Of a stretch of 64,000 nucleotides of DNA, positions 27,713 through 35,736 are shown in pieces. Source of the stretch: an uncultured Amaricoccus sp. (GTDB lineage Bacteria; Pseudomonadota; Alphaproteobacteria; Rhodobacterales; Rhodobacteraceae); contig NZ_CALAGI010000156.1 of assembly GCF_937891315.1 (NCBI RefSeq), positions 37,952 to 101,951 of the forward strand, written 5' to 3'. Each line of letters starts with the position of its first letter. Position 1 is the stretch's first letter. The translations under genes were made by a program, and so were the position numbers. The notes below the pieces were generated by a model. That model had not been told where the DNA came from. It saw only the letters and a program-made list of their open reading frames with translations, and did no database searches.

Positions 27713-28489
27713 CGTGACTCTCCCGTCGAACGAAACACTCTAAACCACCAGTTCTTCTGCGCGTATTTGATCCAGTTGATTCAATTGATTAACAAGATCA
27801 TGCCGAAACGTATAAATGAAATCTCAAATTATCGGATTCGTGTCAATATGAGTAGAACCATATTTAAAGTTAATACAATTCTATCGCAAAGAGTGGTTAA
27901 AGATATGTGAAGTTAATTATTAAAATACCGGAAAATATGTTTGGTTGATTTGTGTGAGGCTCTGGTGAAATCGAAGGCATTGGCGGCGAGCCTCGCGAGC
28001 CTGGCGAATTCCGCGCGGGAGTGAGCGGCGGAAGATCGGTAACCGAAACGCGAAATTCCGTGGAACCATTCCAGGGCGACTGCGTTATATTGCAGGCGAT
28101 ACGCCTCTTTTCCTTGATTCGAGGCCTCCGGGTTCGCGCCGGTATCCCGTGAACCCCGAGACCTCGGTCGGGACATTGGGGAGATGCGTCTCGTCTCCAG
28201 GAAATTTGTCCGGTAGCGCTCGTGGGACGGCCTTCAAGGCTGACGGGATATTGTCTTGCGAGAAAGGCGCGTGGGGAACTGGCGAGAGAGCCACGATCCT
28301 TCCGTGGTTCGTCGAGGCGACCGCGAAGAACGCGGTCGGCGGGCCGGCCCATATCAGGAATTCGGGAGCGTCGACGACGCCGCGCCGGATGGCGCGCACG
28401 GCTGGTTCAAGCCGGACGATCAATTCGTCCTGAAACCGAGCCGACAAACCCGATAGAAAATGCGCCCACCTTGTCGCACCCGAGGCGCG
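27713..28489 (-). other. 777-bp intergenic region with an AT-rich core
   Basis: From about 27735 to 27960 the base composition falls to well under half G+C in a genome of about two-thirds G+C (runs such as TTGATTCAATTGATTAAC and TTAATTATTAAAATACC). This is upstream of the ExoY-like gene. The part from 27960 to 28489 returns to high GC. A minus-strand open frame at 28085-28447 begins with TTG, has no ribosome-binding site and no recognisable family; I do not call it a gene. Confidence 0.6.
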
Positions 28490-29137
28490 CTATTTTCCGT
28501 CGATGACGCGAAGGTGGGGGGGGACGGAGCGGGTCTTGGAGGGGGCGTTCGGATTGCCCTCGATCGAGCGCAGCTTCGGCGCGGCCGACGGGCCGGCGAA
28601 CGAGGTCTGTTCCTCGGCGAAACCCGGGAGCGCGCGCTTGGCATCGGCGGCCTGGCTGGGCTCGATCGGCGTTACCGACACGTCCTGAATGGTGAAGGCG
28701 AGCGGCGGCGCATAAAGCTCGCCCTCGCCGCTGGCGCAGCCGAGCACGCGGTTGATGTCGCCGAAGTCGCTGCGCAGCGGCATCAGCAGCATGGTGGCGT
28801 GATAGGTCCCGGCGCGGTTGCGCGCTTCGAGCCGCAGTTCGACCACCGCGGGCTCGTTCATTACCACGTTCAGCAGCCGGTCGAACCGCAGCCGGTCGTC
28901 CTCGTCGATGAGATAGCCCGGCTGCATGCCGCGCACCTCCATCCCCATCATCTCGCAAACCTTCATGCCGGCGAGACGGATGCGCATGTTGTCGGCGCTG
29001 ACCTTTTCGAGGATGAACATGTTTTCCAGCGCCGCCTCGAACTGGCGCGGGTCGATCTCGGCCCGGTAGGGCGCGATCCGTCCGGCGCGCAGCCGCTCCC
29101 AGTAGGATTTCAGCGAGGAGAGCATGAGATCATTCAT
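28490..29137 (-). CDS. PAS_5-type alphaproteobacterial PAS-domain protein
   Basis: 215 residues. The first 150 form a PAS-like domain of the PF07310 (PAS_5) kind: SYWERLRAGRIAPYRAEIDPRQFEAALENMFILEKV, RIRLAGMKVCEMMGMEVRGM and then a cupped beta-sheet (VELRLEARNRAGTYHATMLLMPL) with DINRVLGC. The C-terminal 60 residues are Pro/Ser-rich and probably disordered. Found almost only in alphaproteobacteria, often linked to CckA-ChpT-CtrA control or c-di-GMP signalling, but the function is not established. Divergent from yicC. Confidence 0.8.
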   Translation of the reverse strand: MNDLMLSSLKSYWERLRAGRIAPYRAEIDPRQFEAALENMFILEKVSADNMRIRLAGMKVCEMMGMEVRGMQPGYLIDEDDRLRFDRLLNVVMNEPAVVELRLEARNRAGTYHATMLLMPLRSDFGDINRVLGCASGEGELYAPPLAFTIQDVSVTPIEPSQAADAKRALPGFAEEQTSFAGPSAAPKLRSIEGNPNAPSKTRSVPPHLRVIDGK

Positions 29138-29335
29138 TTCGAAACTTGACCCGCGAGAAGCCGCCTGTTTACCTCGGGCCGCGAGGCGCGGGCGGCCATT
29201 TGGTAAATGATTTCTTCATAGGCTAGCGCAGGTTTTCCCCGGAGTCGTGGCTCTTGCGCTTCCTACGTTAATTTGCCGCAAATCCGGTGAAAAGTTAAGC
29301 GGAGATTCACCCTCCGGGAGAATTGAGGCACGATT

Positions 29336-30232
29336 ATGACGCTTATTTCCATGACGGGCTTCGCCGACCTGACCGGAGGGGTCGGGGACGTGACCTGGGT
29401 CTGGGAGGCGCGCAGCGTCAACGGGCGCGGCCTCGACCTGCGGATCCGGCTGCCGGAGGGGTTCGAGACGGTGGATGCGGCCGTGCGCGCGGCGATGACC
29501 GGAACGCTCAGCCGGGGCTCCGTGACGATCGGATTGCGCCTGCTGCGCGGTGCGTCGACGGCCATCCCGCGGCTGAATGAAGCCGCGCTCGAAGCAGCGA
29601 TCCAGGCGGCGGAGACGGCGAGCGATGTCGCGGCGCGGCTCGGCCTTGGGCTCGCGCCGATGTCCGCCGCCGATCTTCTGACCCTGCGCGGCGTGCTGGA
29701 GACCGAGTTGGTTTTGCCGTCGCAGAACGCGGAGGTGATCGCGACGCTGACCGCCGAGACGGTGGCGCTGGCCACGCGGCTGCGCGACGCGCGGGCGGGC
29801 GAGGGGGCGGCGCTGGGCCGGTTGATCGCCGCTCAGCTCGACCGGATCGCGGTGTTGGTGGAGGCGGCGCGGATCACGGCGGAGGCGCGGGCGGCGCGGA
29901 GCGGGACCCTGCTGCGCGCGCGGGTCGAGGCGGTACTCGCGGCGACCGCGGCGGTGGACGAGGCGCGTCTCGCGCAGGAACTGGCGCTGATCGCGGTCAA
30001 GGCCGATGTGACCGAGGAGCTCGACCGGCTGGAGGCGCATGTCGCGGCGGCGCGCCAGCTGATCGCGGGGGAGGGGCCGGTCGGCCGCAAGCTCGATTTT
30101 CTCACCCAGGAGTTCAATCGGGAGGCCAATACGCTTTGCTCCAAGGCCGGGGCGAGTGACCTGACCGCGATCGGGCTCGAAATGAAGGTGGTGATCGACC
30201 AGATGCGCGAGCAGGTGCAGAATGTGGAATAG
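29336..30232 (+). CDS. YicC family endoribonuclease
   Basis: A 298-residue YicC-like protein. Diagnostic segments are SMTGFADL at the start, WEARSVNGRGLDLRIRLPEGFE, and the C-terminal GRKLDFLTQEFNREANTLCSKA followed by LTAIGLEMKVVIDQMREQVQNVE. In E. coli YicC is an RNase that acts on small RNAs; the ring-shaped fold is conserved. It lies 3 bp upstream of gmk, an arrangement widespread in proteobacteria, so the two are co-transcribed. Divergent from the PAS_5 gene across 198 bp. Confidence 0.93.
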   Translation: MTLISMTGFADLTGGVGDVTWVWEARSVNGRGLDLRIRLPEGFETVDAAVRAAMTGTLSRGSVTIGLRLLRGASTAIPRLNEAALEAAIQAAETASDVAARLGLGLAPMSAADLLTLRGVLETELVLPSQNAEVIATLTAETVALATRLRDARAGEGAALGRLIAAQLDRIAVLVEAARITAEARAARSGTLLRARVEAVLAATAAVDEARLAQELALIAVKADVTEELDRLEAHVAAARQLIAGEGPVGRKLDFLTQEFNREANTLCSKAGASDLTAIGLEMKVVIDQMREQVQNVE

Positions 30233-30235
30233 GCC

Positions 30236-30894
30236 GTGACACTGGAAATGGCGGCCGAGCGGCGCCGCGGTCTGCTCATCATCCTTTCCTCGCCCTCCGG
30301 CGCCGGCAAGTCGACCCTGTCGCGGCGGCTGCTGGAGGCGGATTCCGAGGTAGGCTTTTCGATCTCGGCGACAACGCGGCCGCCGCGGCCGGGCGAGCAG
30401 GAGGGGCGGGACTACTTCTTCCGCAGCCGGCGCGAGTTCGAGGCGATGGCGGCGGCGGGCGAGCTGCTGGAGTACGCGGAGGTGTTCGGCAATCTCTATG
30501 GCACGCCGAGAGCGCCGGTCGAGGCGATGGTCTCGCGTGGCCGCGACGTGCTGTTCGACGTCGATTGGCAGGGCGGCCAGCAGATCCGCAATTCCAGCTT
30601 GCGCGACGCGGTGGTCTCGATCTTCATCCTGCCGCCCTCGATCGCCGAGCTCGAGAGCCGTCTGCGCGCGCGCGGGCAGGACAGCCCGGCGGTGGTGGCC
30701 GAGCGGATGGCGAAGTCGCGCGATGAGATCAGCCATTGGGCGGAGTATGACTATGTGCTGGTCAATGAGAACCTGGTGCGCTGCGAGGCCGAGCTCAGTG
30801 CTGTCATCCGGGCCGAGCGGCTGCGCCGCGACCGGCGACCGGAGCTGATGGGCACGGTCAATCAATTGAACCGCGAATTCGAGGAACGTCTGAA

Positions 30895-30898
<4 letters not shown>
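30236..30898 (+). CDS. gmk: guanylate kinase
   Basis: A 220-residue GMP kinase. P loop SSPSGAGKST near the N-terminus, GMP-binding ISATTRPPRPGEQEGRDYFF, and ATP-binding lid AERMAKSRDEISHWAEYDYVLVN. Catalyses GMP + ATP to GDP + ADP. GTG at 30236 gives four extra residues before an ATG at 30248; GTG is only 3 bp after the yicC stop. The stop overlaps the next start (ATGA at 30895). Confidence 0.96.
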
Positions 30899-31422
<524 letters not shown>

Positions 31423-31442
31423 TCCGGGGCGCGCGCCCCGGA
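31423..31442 (+). terminator. 20-bp perfect palindrome after the gamma-carbonic anhydrase gene
   Basis: TCCGGGGCGCGCGCCCCGGA lies immediately after the stop codon. As RNA it forms an 8- to 9-bp GC hairpin. There is no T run, so it would be a pause or processing site rather than a classical terminator. Confidence 0.4.
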
Positions 31443-31600
31443 CCGGAACAGGCGTCCGGTGACGGTCGTCCCGCTCCGTCTCCGGAGCCCGGGCGAAGGG
31501 CGCGAGGGGTTCGGATTTCGCCATGGCCGAACCGCAGGCCGCCCGCTGGCGGGGAGGGCGCGGCAGCGCGCCTGCCGGGGACTGACAGACCCCAACCAGC

Positions 31601-31644
31601 GCAATATCCAACCGGACGGAATCGTCTGGTGGTCAAGATATTGC
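31601..31644. repeat. 44-bp imperfect inverted repeat / hairpin
   Basis: Outer arms GCAATATC (31601-31608) and GATATTGC (31637-31644) are perfectly complementary. Inside them ACCGGACG (31611-31618) pairs with CGTCTGGT (31623-31630) with one G-T pair, around a GAAT tetraloop-like centre. The outer arms are unusually AT-rich for this genome. Confidence 0.55.
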
Positions 31645-31746
31645 GTTAAATCAAGAGTCTGGAGTGGACGAACCGGCTCTGCCGGACCGGACTCCGCTCT
31701 GGCGTACCCCGGAATCAGTCAGGGAAGGCCTGGGCTCGGCTGGCGT

Positions 31747-32379
31747 TCAGGCCAGGATCGGCGTCGGGGCGGTCATGCGCACCGTGACGTCCGTTTCGCC
31801 GAAATCGACCTCGATCCGGTGACCGCTCGCTTCCAGCCCCTGGCGGAGCAGGGCGAACTGGACGCCGCCGGAACCGAGATCGAGCACCGGCACGCCATGG
31901 GTCACATGCAGCCAGAGGTTGGAATGCGGCGCGACGCGGCAGCCCTCGACGGCCAGGCCGACGGCCTCGTCTTCGATCAGCACCCGCGCCGAGCCGCCCA
32001 TCGGCAGGCTCTTCTCGAGGCAGAGGATGGCGAGATAGACCAGCCGCGCGGTGGTGCGCCGCATGCCGGCGCCCCGCGCATCCCAGGCGACGGTGAAGCG
32101 ACCGTGGAACATGGCGTCGGTGATCTGGCGCGCCTCGTCGATCGACTGGCGGGCCTGGGCGTCCGCCGGGCCGAAGGCAAGGCGATAGAAGCGCAGTTTG
32201 GCAAGCGCCGTGGCGAGGCTGTCGGAGATGAGCTCAAGCTCGGCCGCGCCGCGCCCTTCGGTCATCTGGAGCAGCTCCATGCCATTGCCGATAGCACCCA
32301 TCGGGCTTATCAGGTCATGACAGAGCCGGGCGGCAACGAGTGCGCTGAGATCGTGCGCGTCGATACGGGGCGCGCTCAC
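31747..32379 (-). CDS. chpT: histidine phosphotransferase ChpT
   Basis: A 210-residue protein from GTG 32379. It has the dimerisation/phospho-acceptor helix LVAARLCHDLISPMGAIGNGMELL with the His, followed by a degenerate ATPase-like domain (VAPHSNLWLHVTHGVPV). ChpT relays phosphate from the hybrid kinase CckA to CtrA in alphaproteobacteria and does not bind ATP. In Rhodobacterales this pathway controls motility, gene-transfer-agent production and cell-cycle genes. The 30-bp divergent gap to the DUF3553 gene is shared with other Rhodobacterales. Confidence 0.9.
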   Translation of the reverse strand: MSAPRIDAHDLSALVAARLCHDLISPMGAIGNGMELLQMTEGRGAAELELISDSLATALAKLRFYRLAFGPADAQARQSIDEARQITDAMFHGRFTVAWDARGAGMRRTTARLVYLAILCLEKSLPMGGSARVLIEDEAVGLAVEGCRVAPHSNLWLHVTHGVPVLDLGSGGVQFALLRQGLEASGHRIEVDFGETDVTVRMTAPTPILA

Positions 32380-32409
32380 GTCCGTCTCGCTCCGGACGCG
32401 GAGGCCGCG

Positions 32410-32592
32410 ATGAACGAATTTCTCGAACCCGGCAACTTGGTGCGACATCCCGAACAGCCCGATTGGGGTCTGGGGCAGGTGCAATCGGTGATCGGCGACA
32501 AGATCACCGTCAATTTCGAGCATGCCGGCAAGGTGGTCATAAATGGTTCCCGGGTTCAGCTCTGGCCGGAGTTCGGCCGATCCTTGGAGTAA
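32410..32592 (+). CDS. DUF3553 small protein
   Basis: A 60-residue protein (MNEFLEPGNLVRHPEQPDWGLG ...) that forms a small SH3/CarD-like beta barrel: VRHPEQPDWGLGQVQSV, KITVNFEHAGKVVI. It matches DUF3553 proteins, which resemble the RNA-polymerase-binding domain of CarD/TRCF. Function unknown. ATG 32410 lies 30 bp from the divergent chpT start, so both could share a regulatory region. Confidence 0.85.
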   Translation: MNEFLEPGNLVRHPEQPDWGLGQVQSVIGDKITVNFEHAGKVVINGSRVQLWPEFGRSLE

Positions 32593-32755
32593 GAAAACAC
32601 CCGAATATGTTAAGGCAAGGTAAATCCGCCGGCAAAGCCCCGCCTTCACCGCGCCCCGTCGGCGCCCCCGCGGCTCCGGCGTTTGCCTAACCGGCGCCCC
32701 GGCGCTACAGGGAAGGCGCCGGCGCCTCGGACGGCGCGGAGGCGCAAGGACCAGC

Positions 32756-33541
32756 ATGAAGCTCGATACAAGCCGTTATCGCGTGAAGCTCGCCGAGACG
32801 GAGGTCGAGCGCGAGGGCGCGCAGCGGCTGCGCTACCGCGTCTTCGTCGAGGAGATGGGCGCGCTGGCCGATCCCGAGGAGAAGGCGGCGCGGCGGGAAT
32901 GGGACGCCTTCGATCCCTATTTCGACCATCTGATCCTGCTCGACCTCGATCGGTCGATCGTCGATCCGCTCGATCGCGTGGTCGGGGTCTACCGGCTGAT
33001 GCGCGACGCGGCGGCGCTGGCGGGTCAGGGCTTCTATGGCGCGTCGGAATACGATCTGACGCCGATCCTCGCCTGCGGCCGCCCGAGCGTCGAACTCGGC
33101 CGGTCCTGCGTCGCGCCGAAACATCGCGGCGGTCCGGCGATGCATCTTCTGTGGAACGGACTCGCCGAATATGTGCTGACCCGGCGGATCGAGATCCTGT
33201 TCGGCGTGGCGAGCTTTCCCGGTACCGACCCCGAACCGCTGGCCGAGGCGCTGAGCTATCTGCACCATTTCCACCTGGCGCCACCCGACCTGCGCGTCCG
33301 GGCGCGGCCGGAGCATTTCCTCGCCATGGACCGGATGCCGGCGACGGCGATCGAGGAAGCTCGGGCGGCGGGCATGGTTCCGCCGCTGATCAAGGCCTAT
33401 CTGCGGCTCGGCGGCTTCGTCGGCGAGGGCGCCTATCTCGATCGGGACTTCAATACCATCGATGTGTGCGTGGTGATGGACACCGCGCGGATGACCGAGC
33501 GCTATCTGAAGTTCTACCAGCGCGGCCGCGAGGCGGTATGA
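32756..33541 (+). CDS. olsB: L-ornithine N(alpha)-acyltransferase OlsB
   Basis: A 261-residue GNAT-like acyltransferase that links a 3-hydroxy fatty acid from acyl-ACP to ornithine, making lyso-ornithine lipid. Motifs: EGAQRLRYRVFVEEMGA, DLILLDL-like strand FDHLILLDLD, VELGRSCVAPKHRGG (acyl carrier contact) and FNTIDVCVVMD. Followed after 4 bp by olsA, the second acylation step. ATG 32756. Confidence 0.9.
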   Translation: MKLDTSRYRVKLAETEVEREGAQRLRYRVFVEEMGALADPEEKAARREWDAFDPYFDHLILLDLDRSIVDPLDRVVGVYRLMRDAAALAGQGFYGASEYDLTPILACGRPSVELGRSCVAPKHRGGPAMHLLWNGLAEYVLTRRIEILFGVASFPGTDPEPLAEALSYLHHFHLAPPDLRVRARPEHFLAMDRMPATAIEEARAAGMVPPLIKAYLRLGGFVGEGAYLDRDFNTIDVCVVMDTARMTERYLKFYQRGREAV

Positions 33542-33545
33542 AAAG

Positions 33546-34388
33546 GTGAGCATCGGCTGGAACGAGGTAGAGACTCCGGCCCCGCCGAGGCTCCGGTCAG
33601 GAGACTGGGTCTGGGTCGCCTGGCGCGCTCCGCTGGCGCTGCTGGCGACGCTGGGGCTCTTCGGGCTGTTTCTGATCCTGAAGGGCGTCGATCGGCTGGC
33701 GCGGCTGGCACTCGCCGATCCGCCGGCGCTCGCCCCCCGGATCATCCAGGCCTGGGCGACGGTCGTGCTTTTCCTCCTGGGGCTCAGGTTTCAACCGGTC
33801 GGCGCGCCGATGGAGCACCCCGGCGCGCTGGTGGCGAACCATGCGAGCTGGCTCGATATCGTGACCTTGCAGCGGTCGACGCGCGGGTTCTTCGTTTCCA
33901 AGGCGGAGGTTGCAGGCTGGCCGGTGATCGGCTTCATCGGGCGGGCGATCGGCACGGTCTTCATCGAGCGCCGCGCCACCGAGGCCAGGCGCCAGAACGC
34001 CGTGATCCGGGACCGACTGCTCGGAGGCGACCGGCTCTGCCTGTTCCCCGAGGGCACCAGCACGGATGGCCGGCGCGTGCTGCCCTTCAAATCGTCGCTG
34101 TTCGAAGCCTTCTTCGAACCGGAATTGCGGAACCTCGTCTGGGTTCAGCCGGTCAGCATCGCCTACCGGCCGCGCGCGGGCCTGCCGAAGGCCTTCTACG
34201 GCTGGTGGGGCGACATGGATTTCGGCGCGCATCTCGTCACGGTGATGGCGCGGTCGCGCGGCGGCGTGGTCGAGGCGACCTTCCATCCGCCGCTGCGCGT
34301 CGCCGATTTCGCCGATCGCAAGGCGCTGGCGGCGGCGGCGGGCTCGGCCGTCGCGGACGGGTTCGCACGGCTGATCGCCGATAGCTGA
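33546..34388 (+). CDS. olsA: lyso-ornithine lipid acyltransferase OlsA
   Basis: A 280-residue PlsC-like acyltransferase from GTG 33546. The catalytic NHASWLD (HX4D) and the EGTSTDG motif are present, after one or two N-terminal membrane helices (LALLATLGLFGLFLIL; AWATVVLFLLGL). It adds the second acyl chain to lyso-ornithine lipid and may also act on lysophosphatidic acid. The olsB-olsA spacing of 4 bp indicates an operon. Ornithine lipids replace phospholipids under phosphate limitation in these bacteria. Confidence 0.9.
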   Translation: MSIGWNEVETPAPPRLRSGDWVWVAWRAPLALLATLGLFGLFLILKGVDRLARLALADPPALAPRIIQAWATVVLFLLGLRFQPVGAPMEHPGALVANHASWLDIVTLQRSTRGFFVSKAEVAGWPVIGFIGRAIGTVFIERRATEARRQNAVIRDRLLGGDRLCLFPEGTSTDGRRVLPFKSSLFEAFFEPELRNLVWVQPVSIAYRPRAGLPKAFYGWWGDMDFGAHLVTVMARSRGGVVEATFHPPLRVADFADRKALAAAAGSAVADGFARLIADS

Positions 34389-34400
34389 GGAGGGCGCGCC

Positions 34401-34796
34401 TCAGCGGGCGTTGGCGCGCTGGCGCAGGAGGTCCGTCTCGATCGAGAGCACGAGGCGGTTGAGCACGGGCGGCTCGTCGGCGCGGATCTCGCCTTCCTCG
34501 CCGTCCGACAGCATGCGCCAGATGGCGAGTTTGGCGAGCACGCCGTCGATCTCGTCCGCGCGGATGCCGATCGCCCGCTCGACGATCAGTTCCCGCAGCC
34601 GCAGCAACGTCTCGATCTCGGCGCCGTTGGCCTCGGCGAGATCCCAACTCGGCTCAAGCTCCACCGCCTTCTCGCCGAGCAGTCCTTCGATCAGGAGCAG
34701 GTAGCCGATCAGCGCATCGAGACTGCCCGGCAGCGCCGACGGGCCGTCGGACAGCGCGCGCACAAAGCTGCCATCGAGAAGTCCGCCGTCATTCAT
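34401..34796 (-). CDS. conserved small cytoplasmic protein, unknown function
   Basis: A 131-residue, Leu- and Glu-rich, probably all-helical protein (LDALIGYLLLIEGLLGEKAVELEPSWD, RADEIDGVLAKLAIWRMLSDGEE). No signal peptide or membrane segment. Coding character is good (third-position GC high, compact frame). It resembles uncharacterised Rhodobacterales proteins. It lies 150 bp downstream of the LuxR solo and in the same direction, and convergent with olsA. Confidence 0.65.
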   Translation of the reverse strand: MNDGGLLDGSFVRALSDGPSALPGSLDALIGYLLLIEGLLGEKAVELEPSWDLAEANGAEIETLLRLRELIVERAIGIRADEIDGVLAKLAIWRMLSDGEEGEIRADEPPVLNRLVLSIETDLLRQRANAR

Positions 34797-34946
34797 CCGT
34801 CATCTCCCAGGTCCGTCGGGCGGGGTAGGCCCAAGCAGTTGGGCGAGACAATCCCGACAGAGGACCTACGGGAACGCGGGAGTCGGAAGACTGATCCGCC
34901 TGTTCGCGACAATTGCGCGGCGATGGGCCGGAGCGACGGGCGGGTT

Positions 34947-35672
34947 TCAGACGTCCGAATGGATGAGACCGAAGCCGAGGCCGCGGAGGGCGGCGCTGAT
35001 CCGGTCGAAGACGCCCATCTTGAGATAGATTCGCCGCAGATGCGCATCGACGGTATGCGCCGAAATGCCGAGGATCGCGCCGATGCAGGCGTTCGACTTG
35101 CCGCGCGCCACCCAGGCCAGCACCTCGGCCTCGCGCCGCGACAGGGTAGGCGGCTCGCCGATCGTCGGACGCAGCAGCGCGCAATAGCGCAGATGCGCGG
35201 TCTGGCATGCCCAGTGGATCGCGCCGAGATCCTCCGGTGGAAGGCGCGCGATGCCCGGCTGGAAGGTGAGGGCGAACAGTCCGTTGCGTCCCGCGGGCCC
35301 GAAAACCGGGATGCAGAGCCCGTCGGTCAGCCCGGCCGCGCGCAGCGCCGCGAGATGGCGCTCCTCCTCCGGCGTCAGGTCCTTCAGCGTCTCGATGTCG
35401 GTCCAGTATACCGGCTCGCCATGCCGCTCGGCGTGGGTGGCGACCGGCGTCGTTCCGTTTGCCCGGGCGGCGAGGTAGAAGGCGATCCAGTCATCGGAAA
35501 AGCCGGCGCTGACCACCCGCTGGACATGGGCGTCCGGCGCGCCGATCGGGGCCAGATGCTGATAGCCGAGATACCGCCCGCGGCGCTCCCGCGCGAAGGT
35601 GACGAGCAGCTGCCACAGCGGCTCCACCTCCTCCAGCGTTTCGATCCGCCGTTCGAACTGGTGGACGTCCAT
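34947..35672 (-). CDS. LuxR-type regulator with autoinducer-binding domain (LuxR solo)
   Basis: A 241-residue LuxR protein: autoinducer-binding domain (residues 20-165) and C-terminal LuxR helix-turn-helix (LSRREAEVLAWVARGKSNACIGAILGISAHTVDAHLRRIYLKMGVFDRISA). In the gapless alignment to TraR positions the ligand pocket has W57, Y61, P71, W85 and G113, but D70 is Thr (GTTPVATHA). D70 normally hydrogen-bonds the AHL amide. No luxI-type synthase is in the window. It may therefore sense something other than a canonical AHL, or be a degenerate sensor. Confidence 0.88.
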   Translation of the reverse strand: MDVHQFERRIETLEEVEPLWQLLVTFARERRGRYLGYQHLAPIGAPDAHVQRVVSAGFSDDWIAFYLAARANGTTPVATHAERHGEPVYWTDIETLKDLTPEEERHLAALRAAGLTDGLCIPVFGPAGRNGLFALTFQPGIARLPPEDLGAIHWACQTAHLRYCALLRPTIGEPPTLSRREAEVLAWVARGKSNACIGAILGISAHTVDAHLRRIYLKMGVFDRISAALRGLGFGLIHSDV

Positions 35673-35736
35673 TCCCCAACCCTATTTCCGGCGCGGAGTC
35701 CGATCCGCTCGTCCAAACCCATCCCATCGCGCGGCC

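Larger units (their letters stand above)
31423..31746. other. 324-bp gap with two inverted repeats
   Basis: No gene supported. It contains the palindrome at 31423-31442 and the longer imperfect hairpin at 31601-31644, and separates the gamma-CA stop from the end of the minus-strand chpT gene. Confidence 0.5.

Noticed and set aside
28085..28447. Minus-strand 120-residue frame
   Set aside because: TTG start, no ribosome-binding site, no family; composition acceptable only in the first half.
29168..29207. TTTACC/GGTAAA inverted repeat between the PAS_5 and yicC genes
   Set aside because: Six-base arms 28 bp apart can arise by chance.
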